Shown here in pieces: positions 8,799-17,798 of a DNA stretch of 64,000 nt. Made by a program: the position numbers and the translations under genes. The notes under the pieces are model-generated. The model worked only from the letters and a program-made list of their open reading frames with translations, was not told where the DNA came from and did no database searches. How positions within the stretch are numbered: the first letter of the stretch is position 1; every line of letters begins with the position of its first letter. The DNA is from Roseiterribacter gracilis (lineage in GTDB: Bacteria > Pseudomonadota > Alphaproteobacteria > BOG-932 > Roseiterribacteraceae), in NCBI GenBank assembly GCA_018332375.1, contig BOPV01000001.1:2170001-2234000 (forward strand). The letters run 5' to 3'.

Positions 8799-10883
8799 CT
8801 AAGCTGCAATCGCGCGTTTTCGTTCTTCGACGATGCGATCAGCGAGCTTGCCGGTGACTTCCTGCAGATGATCAAAGCGCGTCGTAAATGTGCCGACGCC
8901 CAAGGTCGCGGAGCGAAGTTCGGTCGCAAGGTCGAGCGTTTCGCTCGCTGGCATGCGACAGCTCATTTCGTCCCACCCTGGCCAACCGTCGCGCGCTGCG
9001 AGTCCGACAATCTGCCCGCGCCGTCCCGATACGATGCCGTGCACTTTGGCGGTGAAGCCGTTCGGAATTTGAATCTTCAACTCCAGGATCGGCTCGAGCA
9101 GCACCGGGTCGCATTTCGGCAAAGCTTCCTGCATCGCCAGCCAACCGGTGGTGCGGAAGGCCTGATCCGAACTATCGACTGCGTGATACGTGCCGTCGAC
9201 CAACGCGACCGCGACGTCGACCACCGGAAAGCCGAGCGGGCCTTTGCTCAGCGCGTCGCGAATGCCGAGATCGACTGCGGGGATGTAGTTCTTCGGAATC
9301 GCACCGCCGACGACTTTGTTTTCGAACGCATAGCCGGCACCACGCGGTTGCGGCCGGACTTCGATATGGACGTCGCCGAACTGGCCGTGCCCGCCGGTCT
9401 GTCGCTTGTGCCGTGCATGCTGGCGCACCGGTTTGCGGATCGTCTCTTTGTAGCCGACGCGCGGCGGTGCGGTGACCACCGCAACGTTGAAGCGGCTTTT
9501 CATGCGCTCGACGGCGATCGCGAGATGAATGTCGCCCTGCCCGTGCAACAACAGCTGGCCGGTGTCGCCGTCATGGCTGATCGACAGCGACGGATCTTCG
9601 TCGATCAGCTTGTGCAGACCGGCGGTCAGTTTGACTTCGTCTTTGCGATCGGCCGGTTGCATCGCGAGCGTGTAGGTCGGCTGCGGTGCCAATGGCCACC
9701 CGGCCGTTTCGATACCTTTGCCGTCGAGACCGATCCGTTGCCCGGTCAGCAGTTCGTCAAGTCGCGCAAGTGCGATGACGTCGCCCGCCACCGCCTCACT
9801 CGCCTTTTGCAGCTCGCCGCCGAACATCCGATAGAGGCCGGCCAAACGCCGTCCACCGATCGACATGCCTTCGCTGGCTTTGCCGTGCCACAGCCGCGCC
9901 AACGACAATTTCCCCGCATGCGGTTGGTGCAAGGTCTTGAACACGGTCGCGCTGAAGCTTGCCCCGGACCCCGATCCGGGGTCTGTGCTGTCGGGCACCG
10001 ACAACCGTTTCGCAGCGCGCGACACGTCCGGCGTTTCGTGGCGCAGTGCCTTCCACAGACGACGCACGCCGTTGGAATTCTCGGCTGAGCCGAAGAAGAC
10101 CGGCACCAAGGTTTCTTCGGCAACGTCCTTGGCCAGCTGCGCATAAATGTCAGCCGTCGCCGGCACGCGATCTTCAAGCAGCTGTTCCAGAATCGCGTCG
10201 TCGTAGTCGGCAATTGCTTCGAGCAATTCCTGGCGTGCTTCGCGTTCGCGCGGCACCGCCGCATCGGGCAACTCGACCAGATCTGATTTCTGGTTGGGCC
10301 GGAACCGCCAGGCGCGTTCGCTGACCAGGTCGACATAGCCGACCACCTGATCGCCTTCGCGCAGCGGAACTTCGCGCAGCACCAGCTTTTTGGGCGACAC
10401 AAGCTGGAACGCAGCCAGCACGTCGCGCAGCCGGTGGCTGGTCTTGTCCATCTTGTTGACGAAGATCGCGTGCGGAATGTGCTGCGCGTCCAGGAAGCGT
10501 AGCCACGGCGCCAGCGACACGGCGCGATCGGGATCGCCTTCGGTGACCAGGATCACGATGTCGGCAATCATGGCGCAGGCCTGCGCATCTTGCGTCAGCT
10601 CGACCGAGCCGGGCGCGTCGATCAGCGTCCAGTGGTCACCGAGATACGTCGTGTGCGCGATGTTCGGTTCGATCGTCGTTTGTCGGGCGCGGGCTTCGGG
10701 GCCGTTGTCACCGACGCTGGTGCCGGCTGCGACCGCGCCTTTGCGCGGAATGGCGCCGGACATGTGGAGCAAGGATTCAAACAGCGTGGTTTTGCCCGCT
10801 GTATACGGGCCGACCAGAACGGCTGTGCGTGGACCGCCAGCGTTTTGATTGCCAGCATTCTGATTAAGCGTGCGCGTCGCCAT
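8799..10883 (-). CDS. Elongation factor G-like GTPase (EF-G paralogue)
   Basis: A 694-residue translational GTPase with the EF-G domain order. The GTPase domain shows P-loop GPYTAGKTT, DAPGS for the usual DTPGH, and NKMD; domain IV includes GGHGQFGDVHIEV and the C-terminus has the EF-G fold. The P-loop and G3 depart from canonical EF-G (AHIDAGKT, DTPGHVDF), so this is a divergent paralogue and not the housekeeping fusA, which normally sits with rpsL/rpsG. The N-terminus carries an Asn/Gly-rich repeat (NQNAGNQNAGG). The start at 10883 is chosen for the strong AGGAGG upstream. Function could be ribosome rescue, recycling or stress translation. Confidence 0.88.
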   Translation of the reverse strand: MATRTLNQNAGNQNAGGPRTAVLVGPYTAGKTTLFESLLHMSGAIPRKGAVAAGTSVGDNGPEARARQTTIEPNIAHTTYLGDHWTLIDAPGSVELTQDAQACAMIADIVILVTEGDPDRAVSLAPWLRFLDAQHIPHAIFVNKMDKTSHRLRDVLAAFQLVSPKKLVLREVPLREGDQVVGYVDLVSERAWRFRPNQKSDLVELPDAAVPREREARQELLEAIADYDDAILEQLLEDRVPATADIYAQLAKDVAEETLVPVFFGSAENSNGVRRLWKALRHETPDVSRAAKRLSVPDSTDPGSGSGASFSATVFKTLHQPHAGKLSLARLWHGKASEGMSIGGRRLAGLYRMFGGELQKASEAVAGDVIALARLDELLTGQRIGLDGKGIETAGWPLAPQPTYTLAMQPADRKDEVKLTAGLHKLIDEDPSLSISHDGDTGQLLLHGQGDIHLAIAVERMKSRFNVAVVTAPPRVGYKETIRKPVRQHARHKRQTGGHGQFGDVHIEVRPQPRGAGYAFENKVVGGAIPKNYIPAVDLGIRDALSKGPLGFPVVDVAVALVDGTYHAVDSSDQAFRTTGWLAMQEALPKCDPVLLEPILELKIQIPNGFTAKVHGIVSGRRGQIVGLAARDGWPGWDEMSCRMPASETLDLATELRSATLGVGTFTTRFDHLQEVTGKLADRIVEERKRAIAA

Positions 10884-11114
10884 CGTTCCTCCTCTGTCGA
10901 ATGAGTTGGGTCGATTCCTGCGAGGCCGCACCCTTCTTGTGGGTGGAGGGCGCAAGGCCAAGCGTTGCACGCGATCGGGCGAGGAGTCGATGCGGCGCGT
11001 GGAGGTTTTTTTCGCTGCGCCTGCGCGTGCGGACTTCATACCTTTTGCGCAGGTGCGAAGCGGGCTTCGCGGCAGTACACTGGCGGTCCCGAGATCGGTC
11101 GAGGCAATGGACGG

Positions 11115-11981
11115 ATGGTCGAGCCGCGCATCGTGCGCCACGAAAGCGACGACCATCGCTGGGAGATGGCCTTTCTGCCGCCGCCCCCGCTTCTGCGCCG
11201 CTACGTGCATCGCATTTGCGGCTATGACGAGCGCAGCGCCGTCTCGCTGTCACGCCGCGAATTGCCAAGCACCAACATCGCGCTGCTGTTGGAACTGGGT
11301 CCGCCGGTCTGGATCGAAGATCGCGCACAACCGGATGGCGCCTTCTACCGGCACACGGGCGGATTCATTGCCGGGCTCGACGATCGTCCAACCGTCACGC
11401 AAAGCGCCGGATCGCAGCGCGGCGTGCAGGTCGATCTGACGCCGCTCGGCGCGCATCGTCTGCTGCAGGTCAAAATGGCGACGCTCACCTGCCGCACCGT
11501 CACGTTCGACGATGTGGCCGGCGCGGACGGACGTGCGCTGATCGAGCGGCTGGCGAATGCGCGCGACTGGCCGGCCCGGTTCACGCTGTTGCTCGACTGG
11601 ATGACGCCGCGCCTGCTGGCCGAACGGCCGGTGCAGCGCGAAGTCGAACATGCCTGGGCAAAGCTGGTCGCAACCGGCGGCCAGGTTGCCATCGAAGATC
11701 TCGCCAGCGACCTAGGCTGGAGCCGCAAACATCTGAGCGCGCGATTTCACGAAACCATCGGCATGGCGCCCAAGCCGGTTGCGCGCCTGCTGCGGTTCGA
11801 ACGGGCGCTGGATCTGTTTCGCTGCGGCGGCGTGCCCGCGGCCGAGGTTGCGCTTGCCTGCGGCTATCACGACCAGGCGCATTTACTGCGCGACTTTCGC
11901 GGCTTTGCCGGCGCAACGCCGCGCGAACTGCTCAAGCTGGCCTTGCCCGACGAAGGCGGCATCGAGAACGCGACCAGGTAA
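11115..11981 (+). CDS. AraC family transcriptional regulator
   Basis: A 288-residue regulator whose C-terminal third is an AraC/XylS double helix-turn-helix domain (IEDLASDLGWSRKHLSARFHETIGMAPKPVARLLRFERAL and the second helix pair ending HLLRDFRGFAGATPREL). The N-terminal half is a divergent ligand domain. The ATG at 11115 is preferred over upstream in-frame codons in GC-rich non-coding sequence. The next gene, 72 nt on, is a glyoxalase-fold protein; AraC plus VOC pairs of this kind often form a ligand-response unit, so co-function is inferred. Confidence 0.88.
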   Translation: MVEPRIVRHESDDHRWEMAFLPPPPLLRRYVHRICGYDERSAVSLSRRELPSTNIALLLELGPPVWIEDRAQPDGAFYRHTGGFIAGLDDRPTVTQSAGSQRGVQVDLTPLGAHRLLQVKMATLTCRTVTFDDVAGADGRALIERLANARDWPARFTLLLDWMTPRLLAERPVQREVEHAWAKLVATGGQVAIEDLASDLGWSRKHLSARFHETIGMAPKPVARLLRFERALDLFRCGGVPAAEVALACGYHDQAHLLRDFRGFAGATPRELLKLALPDEGGIENATR

Positions 11982-12053
11982 CAAACTTACAAGAAGCCGG
12001 TTGGCGCGCGCCGCTAGCGTCGCTGCATCGTTTCCCAACCAATGAGAGCTTCG

Positions 12054-12455
12054 ATGTTGATCCCTGGTTTGCAATATCGCGACGCGCCCGGCGCAATCGA
12101 ATTCATCACCAAGGCGTTCGGCCTGACACGCGGCATGGTCGTGCCTGGTCCCGACAACACCGTCGCGCACGCGCAGCTTTGGCACGACGGCGCATGTCTA
12201 ATGCTGGGGTCCCGACGCAGCGATCATTGTGCGCAGCTCGATCCCAAACGGGCCGGCGGCGTTACGCACGCTGTGTATATGGTCGTCGCCGACATCGATG
12301 CGCATTACGCACGCGCAGTTGCTGCAGGGGCGATCGCGGTGGCGCCGCCGAAAGATACCGACTACGGGTCGCGCGATTATTCGGCGCACGATCCCGAAGG
12401 CTATCTTTGGCATTTCGGGACCTACCGGCCCGATCCGAAAGAAATCAAAGCCTGA
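12054..12455 (+). CDS. VOC (glyoxalase/bleomycin resistance fold) family protein
   Basis: A 133-residue single VOC protein of the PhnB-like type, with two beta-alpha-beta-beta-beta halves: IPGLQYRDAPGAIEFITKAFG, then AVYMVVADIDAHYARAVAAG and the terminal DPEGYLWHFGTY. Such proteins bind a metal or small hydrophobic ligand; the substrate cannot be read from sequence. ATG 12054 has GAGAG at a proper distance; ATG 12042 is the alternative. Probably co-expressed with the AraC gene upstream. Confidence 0.85.
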   Translation: MLIPGLQYRDAPGAIEFITKAFGLTRGMVVPGPDNTVAHAQLWHDGACLMLGSRRSDHCAQLDPKRAGGVTHAVYMVVADIDAHYARAVAAGAIAVAPPKDTDYGSRDYSAHDPEGYLWHFGTYRPDPKEIKA

Positions 12456-12463
12456 ACAGAAAT

Positions 12464-12502
12464 ACGCCCGCCTTTCACCCGGGAGAGGCGAAAGGCGGGC
12501 GT
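12464..12502 (+). terminator. Hairpin terminator after the VOC gene
   Basis: A 13-bp perfect stem (ACGCCCGCCTTTC, 12464-12476, with 12490-12502) sits between two convergent genes and may stop transcription from both sides. The U-tract is short. Confidence 0.6.
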
Positions 12503-12553
12503 TCCGTGGCGTGCTGGGGAGAGCAAAACCAGCGTCAGGACGCCACGAAAGCA

Positions 12554-12766
12554 TTAGCCTCGCGCAGCGAGGCTCCCCGCTTTCATTTCTCGAATTGAAA
12601 TCCGGGAGGGCGGCAGCGCCGGCCTAGAGGGTTCAGGCTCGGGCATAGTGAAAAGCTCGTCGTCGCGGAAATAGCGGCGGCGCGAACGGCGCGGTGCAGC
12701 GCTCAGCACCAGCAGCGCCGACAGAAGCGACTCGTCGGTCGGCAATTCGAAATCTTGTTCGTCCAT
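12554..12766 (-). CDS. Small hypothetical protein, 70 aa
   Basis: Short protein starting MDEQDFELPTDESLLSALLV with an acidic N-terminus and a basic/Pro-rich remainder (APRRSRRRYFRDDELF). The start at 12766 is supported by AAGGA five bases upstream. It follows the surface-antigen-like gene on the same strand after 10 nt, so it is likely in the same operon. Unknown function. Confidence 0.6.
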   Translation of the reverse strand: MDEQDFELPTDESLLSALLVLSAAPRRSRRRYFRDDELFTMPEPEPSRPALPPSRISIREMKAGSLAARG

Positions 12767-12776
12767 GGTCCTGTCC

Positions 12777-13346
12777 TTACCCGTTCGCGCGCCACAGCCC
12801 GTCGGGGCCGCGGCATGCAGTGCCGAGCGTTGTGGTGCGGCGGCCGTCGCTTTCGGCCGTCGCGCGATAGGTGCGGCACCAGCCACCTTCGCGTTCGAAT
12901 GTTGTTTCGGGCGCGATGGTCAGCTGCTCGCCGTCATGCGCAGCCCAAGCAATACGTGCCCGGTCGGGCGCATATTCCAGCGCCTGTGCGACGCAGACCT
13001 GATCGGCCTCGTCCATCGCACGTCCGAGATCCGCGCTGATCAGCGCGCCCAACACGCCGCCGCCCACCGTGCTGCGTCGCGGCTTGCCTGCAACGATGTC
13101 GGTCGACAGTGCCGAGCGATCGCATGTGCCGCGATCGAGCCCGTACGGCGCCGGCATGACGCGCAGCGGCGTCGGCATCACGATCGATGCGATGGTTTGC
13201 GGCACGTCCTGGTGTGAATCCGCGGCTGCGTTCGCCGACCAGGCGATCGTGCCGACCGCCTGCACGACAAGCGCCGCGCTCAGCAGCAGCAGCAGCTTTG
13301 AGCGGCGCGTGCGCGGGGTCGTGGACAAGGTTGGGCGGTCGTTCAT
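12777..13346 (-). CDS. Membrane-anchored protein with 17-kDa surface-antigen-like C-terminus
   Basis: A 189-residue envelope protein with a basic N-terminus and a hydrophobic anchor or signal (KLLLLLSAALVVQAVGTIAW). A Gly-rich helix follows (VGGGVLGALISADLGRAMDEAD). The C-terminal domain (WCRTYRATAESDGRRTTT, CRGPDGLW) resembles the conserved tail seen after the glycine-zipper of rickettsial 17-kDa antigen relatives. Role in the envelope inferred. Upstream gene of a two-gene operon with the 70-aa gene. Confidence 0.7.
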   Translation of the reverse strand: MNDRPTLSTTPRTRRSKLLLLLSAALVVQAVGTIAWSANAAADSHQDVPQTIASIVMPTPLRVMPAPYGLDRGTCDRSALSTDIVAGKPRRSTVGGGVLGALISADLGRAMDEADQVCVAQALEYAPDRARIAWAAHDGEQLTIAPETTFEREGGWCRTYRATAESDGRRTTTLGTACRGPDGLWRANG

Positions 13347-13513
13347 GGTGGCTGAACGGCAGTTGGCAAACGCCGCTCCGCTTTCACAAGCGAGGTCACG
13401 GGAATGTCGGCGGCGTCACAGCTATGTCACGCCGTGACCGTGGGATTTCGTCCACGGTGCGGAAAAATGACCGACCGGGAGACTTTCCCAGTCGCCGGCC
13501 GTTATTGCGCAGG

Positions 13514-13978
13514 ATGTCCCTTCACCGCTCCCTACTCATGCTGCTGCCTTTGCTGGTTGCGGGCTGCGCCCAGCCGGCCCAACAGGCCGAGGTCGATTGG
13601 CGCAAATACTTGCCCAAAGACTACAAGGCGCAGCGCAGCTCGGTTTCGCCGCGCGTCGCGGGCGTCGCGCCCGCCGTGCCGCCCGGCGCATTGACGCCGC
13701 CCGATGATGTGCTGCCCGAGGCGCACCCGTCGGCGCTGATGCCAGCCAAGCTGGTCGGCCTGTCCGACGCGCAACTCAAGTCGCAGCTCGGCGTGCCGAC
13801 CGAGGAACGCGAAGCGGGCGCGGCGCGGATCTGGACCTGGCGCGGTCGCGATTGCGCGGTCGAAGCCTGGCTCTATTACGACACGGCGCGCGCGGGTTTT
13901 TACGCGCTGGACCAACAAATGTCCGGCCGCGCAGTCAGCGTTGATTCCTGCTTACGAGGAGTGGCCAAGGGTGCCTGA
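13514..13978 (+). CDS. Lipoprotein of unknown function
   Basis: A 154-residue secreted protein with a lipoprotein signal (LLMLLPLLVAGCAQPAQQ); the Cys near residue 18 is the expected lipidation site. After a Pro-rich linker comes a small domain (LVGLSDAQLKSQLGVPTEEREAGAARIWTW) that resembles SmpA/OmlA-type modules, where a protein-length helix precedes a GxP turn. Its stop overlaps the start of the response regulator by 8 nt, linking it to the two-component system and suggesting it is an envelope sensor partner or target. Confidence 0.75.
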   Translation: MSLHRSLLMLLPLLVAGCAQPAQQAEVDWRKYLPKDYKAQRSSVSPRVAGVAPAVPPGALTPPDDVLPEAHPSALMPAKLVGLSDAQLKSQLGVPTEEREAGAARIWTWRGRDCAVEAWLYYDTARAGFYALDQQMSGRAVSVDSCLRGVAKGA

Positions 13979-14711
13979 TCCGCTGCGGCAGATCGCGCTC
14001 ATCGACGATGACCCGCTGTTTCGCGAGACCCTGTCCTGGAATCTCGAAGATGCGGGCTTTGCCGTCGACCTGTTCGAACAGGCCGAGAGCGCGCTCGATC
14101 ATTTGACCAAAGGCTACGCGTTCGACGCCATTCTGCTCGACTGGCAAATGCCGGGCATGGACGGACTCGAATTCTTGAAGAGCTATCGCAAGGCCGGCGG
14201 ACGTTCGCCGGTTCTGTTCCTGACTGGTTTGCAGCAGCCGATTTTCGAAGAACGCGCGCTGGCCGAAGGTGCGGTCGACTTCATCGAGAAGACGCGTTCG
14301 ATCGGCGTCATCCTGCACCGGCTGCAGAATGCGATCGCCGCGGTGCGTGGATTGCCGCCCAATTCCTCTTTGATGGGCGACGATCTCGCCGACGGCAACG
14401 GCACCAACCCGCTCTCGATCGACGGTGCGCGCGTTGCATGGCAAGGCCAGCGGGTCGATCTGACCTTGTCGGAAGTCAAAGTCGTGCAGTTGCTCGCCAG
14501 CCGCGCCGGACAGGACGTCACCTATCGCGAAATCTACGACGTGGTGAAAGGCGCCGGCTTTGTCGCGGGTGCCGAAGGCGAAGGCTATCGCACCAATGTG
14601 CGCGCGATGGTGAAACGCATCCGCCAGAAATTCCGCGCGCTCGACGACGCCTTCGCCGAGCTCGAGAATTATCCTGGCTTTGGCTATCGGTGGCGCGATG
14701 GGTCTGCCTGA
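13971..14711 (+). CDS. OmpR-family response regulator
   Basis: A 246-residue two-domain regulator. The receiver domain has IDDDP, phospho-acceptor D in AILLDWQMPGMDG and the Lys in FIEKTRS. The C-terminal winged-helix DNA-binding domain includes LTLSEVKVVQLLASRAGQDV, TNVRAMVKRIRQKFR and GFGYRW. It starts with GTG at 13971, preceded by GAGGAG, and overlaps the lipoprotein stop; an in-frame TTG at 13941 is the alternative. It overlaps the kinase gene by 14 nt, giving a tight lipoprotein-regulator-kinase operon. Confidence 0.9.
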   Translation: MPDPLRQIALIDDDPLFRETLSWNLEDAGFAVDLFEQAESALDHLTKGYAFDAILLDWQMPGMDGLEFLKSYRKAGGRSPVLFLTGLQQPIFEERALAEGAVDFIEKTRSIGVILHRLQNAIAAVRGLPPNSSLMGDDLADGNGTNPLSIDGARVAWQGQRVDLTLSEVKVVQLLASRAGQDVTYREIYDVVKGAGFVAGAEGEGYRTNVRAMVKRIRQKFRALDDAFAELENYPGFGYRWRDGSA

Positions 14712-16221
14712 GTTGCAGGCATCGGATTTTCCCGGCGCCGCACCGCGCGAACTCGCACACCCCGAACAACGACGACGTGGCCGTTCGCTGTGGATCCGGC
14801 TGGCGCTACTCGCCGCTGTGTTCGTCGCGGTGCCGTGGCTGCTCTATGACCGGTTTCAACAAGCCGAGGGCGAGCGACAGGAATTGCTGCTCGAAGCAGT
14901 GCGCGAACGCGGCCTGGTGGTCGCAAAGGCGCTCGAGCCGACATTGACGCGCGCCGATTCCGTGCCGGTGTTCCGCTTACAAGAAGAGCTGACGCGGTTT
15001 GCCGGCAGCGGCGTCAATTTGAAATTGCTGTTCCGCCCCACTGGCGCCGAAGGCGGATTCTTCTATGTCGCGGCCGCGCCCGAAGTGCGCCCCGACGCGC
15101 TCGAACGCGAACGTGCGTTGCTGGCTGATATGGGCGTGTTGCAGAAACTCGCCGACAGTTGCGCCGGCACCGTGCCGTTGACGCGTCGTGTCGAGTTGCC
15201 GGGCCAGGCGCCCGAGCTTCTGACGTCGCTCACGCCGATTCAAACGCCGCGCGGCTGCTGGGTGCTGGTAACGGCAGAGTCGCTGGCGGGTGGGCGCGCG
15301 CATCTTGGCGAGTCCTATTGGCGCTTGCCGGAAGTGCAGCTCGCCGCGGCGGTGTATCTCGCGCTCGCGTTTCTGGTCTTCGCCATTCTGGCCGATGTGT
15401 TTCTATCGATCCGTGGCTTCGCGGCGACTGCGCGTGCGGTTGCGCGCGATCGTGCCGACGCACGATTTCGGGAATCGACCGGTATCGCCGAGCTGGCGCC
15501 GGTCGCGGCTGCATTCGATCGCATGGTCGACCGGTTGCGTGCAGCAGCAAGGTCGATCCGCGACGCGGCGGAAGAAAATGCGCACGCCTTCAAAACGCCG
15601 ATTGCAACCATCCGGCAAGCGATCGAGCAGATGCGCCGACGCGTGTCGGCCGACGATCTGCGCGGCCAGCGCGCGCTGACCGCGATCGAGGCGTCGTTGG
15701 AGCGGCTCGACAATCTGGTTGCGGCCGCGCGCCAGACCGAACGCGGTGCCGCCGACCTGCTCGACCCGCCCGACGAACGGATCGACGTGTCGGAGATTGC
15801 GCGCGGCTTGGCGGCGCAGTTCCAAAAGATGCTTCCCGCCGATGCGCCGCATCTGGTTGCGCGCATCGCCGACCATGCGATCGCGCGCGGCGGTGCATCG
15901 CTGATCGAAGCGGCGCTGGAAAATCTGGTCGAGAACGCGGTCGGCTTTGCGCGCCACAATGTCGATCTGGTGGTGAAGCTGGTCGACGGCCGTGTCGAAG
16001 TCTGCGTCGCCGATGACGGGCCGGGTGTCGACGCGCAAGATCTGCCGCGCATCTTCGATCGCTATTTCTCCAAACGCGAAGGCGCGCGCGCCGAAGGCGG
16101 CAACCAAGGGCTCGGCCTTTGGATCGTCAAACGCAACGCCGAAGCGCTCGGCGGTGCCGTGACCGCAAAGAACGCGGACCATGGCGGCCTGGTCGTGGTG
16201 ATGACTCTGCCGCGGGGGTAG
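14698..16221 (+). CDS. Sensor histidine kinase
   Basis: A 507-residue membrane kinase. There are two membrane helices, near residues 30-50 and 220-240, flanking a periplasmic sensor domain of about 170 residues, then a HAMP-like linker. The dimerisation domain carries the phospho-acceptor His in EENAHAFKTPIATIRQAIE. The ATPase domain has the N box (ENLVENAVGFA), G1 (DDGPGV) and G2 (GNQGLGLWIVK). The H-box reads H-A-F-K-T-P where H-E-x-K/R-T/N-P is usual: the acidic residue after His is Ala, as in some PhoQ-like kinases. Partner of the overlapping regulator gene. Confidence 0.9.
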   Translation: MGLPELQASDFPGAAPRELAHPEQRRRGRSLWIRLALLAAVFVAVPWLLYDRFQQAEGERQELLLEAVRERGLVVAKALEPTLTRADSVPVFRLQEELTRFAGSGVNLKLLFRPTGAEGGFFYVAAAPEVRPDALERERALLADMGVLQKLADSCAGTVPLTRRVELPGQAPELLTSLTPIQTPRGCWVLVTAESLAGGRAHLGESYWRLPEVQLAAAVYLALAFLVFAILADVFLSIRGFAATARAVARDRADARFRESTGIAELAPVAAAFDRMVDRLRAAARSIRDAAEENAHAFKTPIATIRQAIEQMRRRVSADDLRGQRALTAIEASLERLDNLVAAARQTERGAADLLDPPDERIDVSEIARGLAAQFQKMLPADAPHLVARIADHAIARGGASLIEAALENLVENAVGFARHNVDLVVKLVDGRVEVCVADDGPGVDAQDLPRIFDRYFSKREGARAEGGNQGLGLWIVKRNAEALGGAVTAKNADHGGLVVVMTLPRG

Positions 16222-16249
16222 ATGTGCCCCGTTTGGCGAGGCACGAATA

Positions 16250-16444
16250 AGCAAACCGCCAAGACGCCAAGTGCGCCAAGCGGGCGCCAAGAGAGCGAGC
16301 ACGCGGCGGCGCTCGTCGCATGGTTGCAAGGGATTTCCTGACGCGCTTCGCGCGTCGATAAAACCATTGCGTCGTGCGACGCGACTTACAACGACCTGTG
16401 ACTCTTGGCGAACCTTGGCGTCCTTGGCGTCTTGGCGGTTTGCT
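16250..16444. repeat. 195-bp MITE-like inverted-repeat element
   Basis: The outer 22 bases (16250-16271) are a perfect inverted match to 16423-16444, and the similarity continues imperfectly for about 43 bases per arm. Both arms are built from CGCCAAG units. The interior has no gene and holds a small palindrome (GACGCGCTTCGCGCGTC). The end sequence aligns with the ends of the GxxExxY element at 7137-7678 at roughly 19 of 25 positions, so the two look like members of one family, this one lacking the gene. Confidence 0.55.
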
Positions 16445-16514
16445 GGATACCGAATCAGAGGTCCGCACCGCCGACCTCTTTCTGTCCGCAGGCGCCCGCT
16501 TTAGGTTCGCCGCC

Positions 16515-17612
16515 ATGAAACCCGCAAATATCGGTGACCGGCTCGACCAGGTCGCGACCCCGTCCCTGCTGATCGATCTCGATGCGTTCGAGCGCAATCT
16601 CGATCGCATGGCGTCGCTGGTTCCCGCGAACGGCAAAGTCCGGCTGCGGCCGCATGTGAAGACGCATAAATGCGTCGAGGTCGCACAGGCGCAGATCGCG
16701 CGCGGCGCCGTCGGCGTCTGCGCGCAGACTGTCGCCGAAGCCGAAGCGATGGTCGCAGGCGGCATCCGCGACGTGTTGTTGACCAACCAAATTGCCGATG
16801 CGTCGCGCGCTGCACGCTTTGCCGCGCTGGCAGCGCACGCGACCGTCGCAAGCTGCGCCGACGATCCGCGCCATGTCGCATTGCTGGAAGAAGCGGCCGC
16901 CGCCGCAGGCACAACGCCCGGCATGCTGGTGGAAATCGATGTCGGCCAGCATCGCTGCGGCGTCGAGCCTGGCGCGCAAGCCGTTGCGTTGGCGCAGACG
17001 ATCGCGCGCAGCAAGCATCTGCGCTTTCGCGGGCTGCAGGCCTATCACGGGTCGGCGCAGCATTTGCGCGATCCCGACGCGCGGCGTACGGCGATTGCCG
17101 CGTCGGCCGACGCGACCAACGCAACCTTGGCCGCCTTGCGCAACGCAGGTCTGGAAGCCGAGATTGTCGGCGGCGCCGGCACCGGCACGTTCGAACTCGA
17201 ACAACAGGCGGGACCGTGGACCGAGCTGCAAGCAGGCAGCTACGTGTTCATGGATGCCGACTACGGCCGCAACAACGCACCGCCGCAATTCGAGAACGTG
17301 TTGTTCGTGCTTGCGACCTGCAGCAGCGTCGCGCGCGCCGGACATGCGGTGATCGATGCCGGCCTGAAAGCAATTGCGTTCGACAGCGGCATGCCCGTCA
17401 TCGTCACGCCGAAAGGCGCCGTCTATGCCGGCCCGTCGGACGAACACGGTACGCTCGACCTCAACGGTGCGTTACTCACGATCGGTGCGCGCGTGCGCAT
17501 GATCCCAGGCCATTGCGATCCGACCGTGTCGCTGCACGATTGGCTGGTTGCGGTCCGTGGCGATCGCGTCGAAGCCCTATGGCAGGTTCGCGCGCGCGGT
17601 CCCGCGCTGTGA
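16515..17612 (+). CDS. DSD1-family PLP enzyme (D-threonine/3-hydroxy-D-aspartate aldolase-like)
   Basis: A 365-residue PLP-dependent enzyme of the alanine-racemase-N fold. It has the PLP lysine motif PSLLIDLDAFERNL...RPHVKTHK, the barrel segments EIDVGQHRCGV and AYHGSAQH, and the metal-site motif GHCDPT near the C-terminus that marks D-threonine aldolase and D-serine dehydratase relatives. It would cleave or dehydrate a D-beta-hydroxy amino acid; the exact substrate is not readable. ATG 16515 begins the conserved region. It is probably monocistronic, after the repeat element. Confidence 0.85.
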   Translation: MKPANIGDRLDQVATPSLLIDLDAFERNLDRMASLVPANGKVRLRPHVKTHKCVEVAQAQIARGAVGVCAQTVAEAEAMVAGGIRDVLLTNQIADASRAARFAALAAHATVASCADDPRHVALLEEAAAAAGTTPGMLVEIDVGQHRCGVEPGAQAVALAQTIARSKHLRFRGLQAYHGSAQHLRDPDARRTAIAASADATNATLAALRNAGLEAEIVGGAGTGTFELEQQAGPWTELQAGSYVFMDADYGRNNAPPQFENVLFVLATCSSVARAGHAVIDAGLKAIAFDSGMPVIVTPKGAVYAGPSDEHGTLDLNGALLTIGARVRMIPGHCDPTVSLHDWLVAVRGDRVEALWQVRARGPAL

Positions 17613-17798
17613 GGCGCATGCACTGATCCATTCGCTAGGTGCGACAGCGGTTTTCGCTCCTACGCGTTTTTAGTCAGAATTCCGAATATCCCCGCCAGGT
17701 CGCAACAATCGAGCTTTTCTCGCCCGTTGCAGGCAAAAGTGATAGAGAGTCGGTCCGGCTGCGTTTTAGCCGAACTATGGCTCACTGGGGACCGCTTC

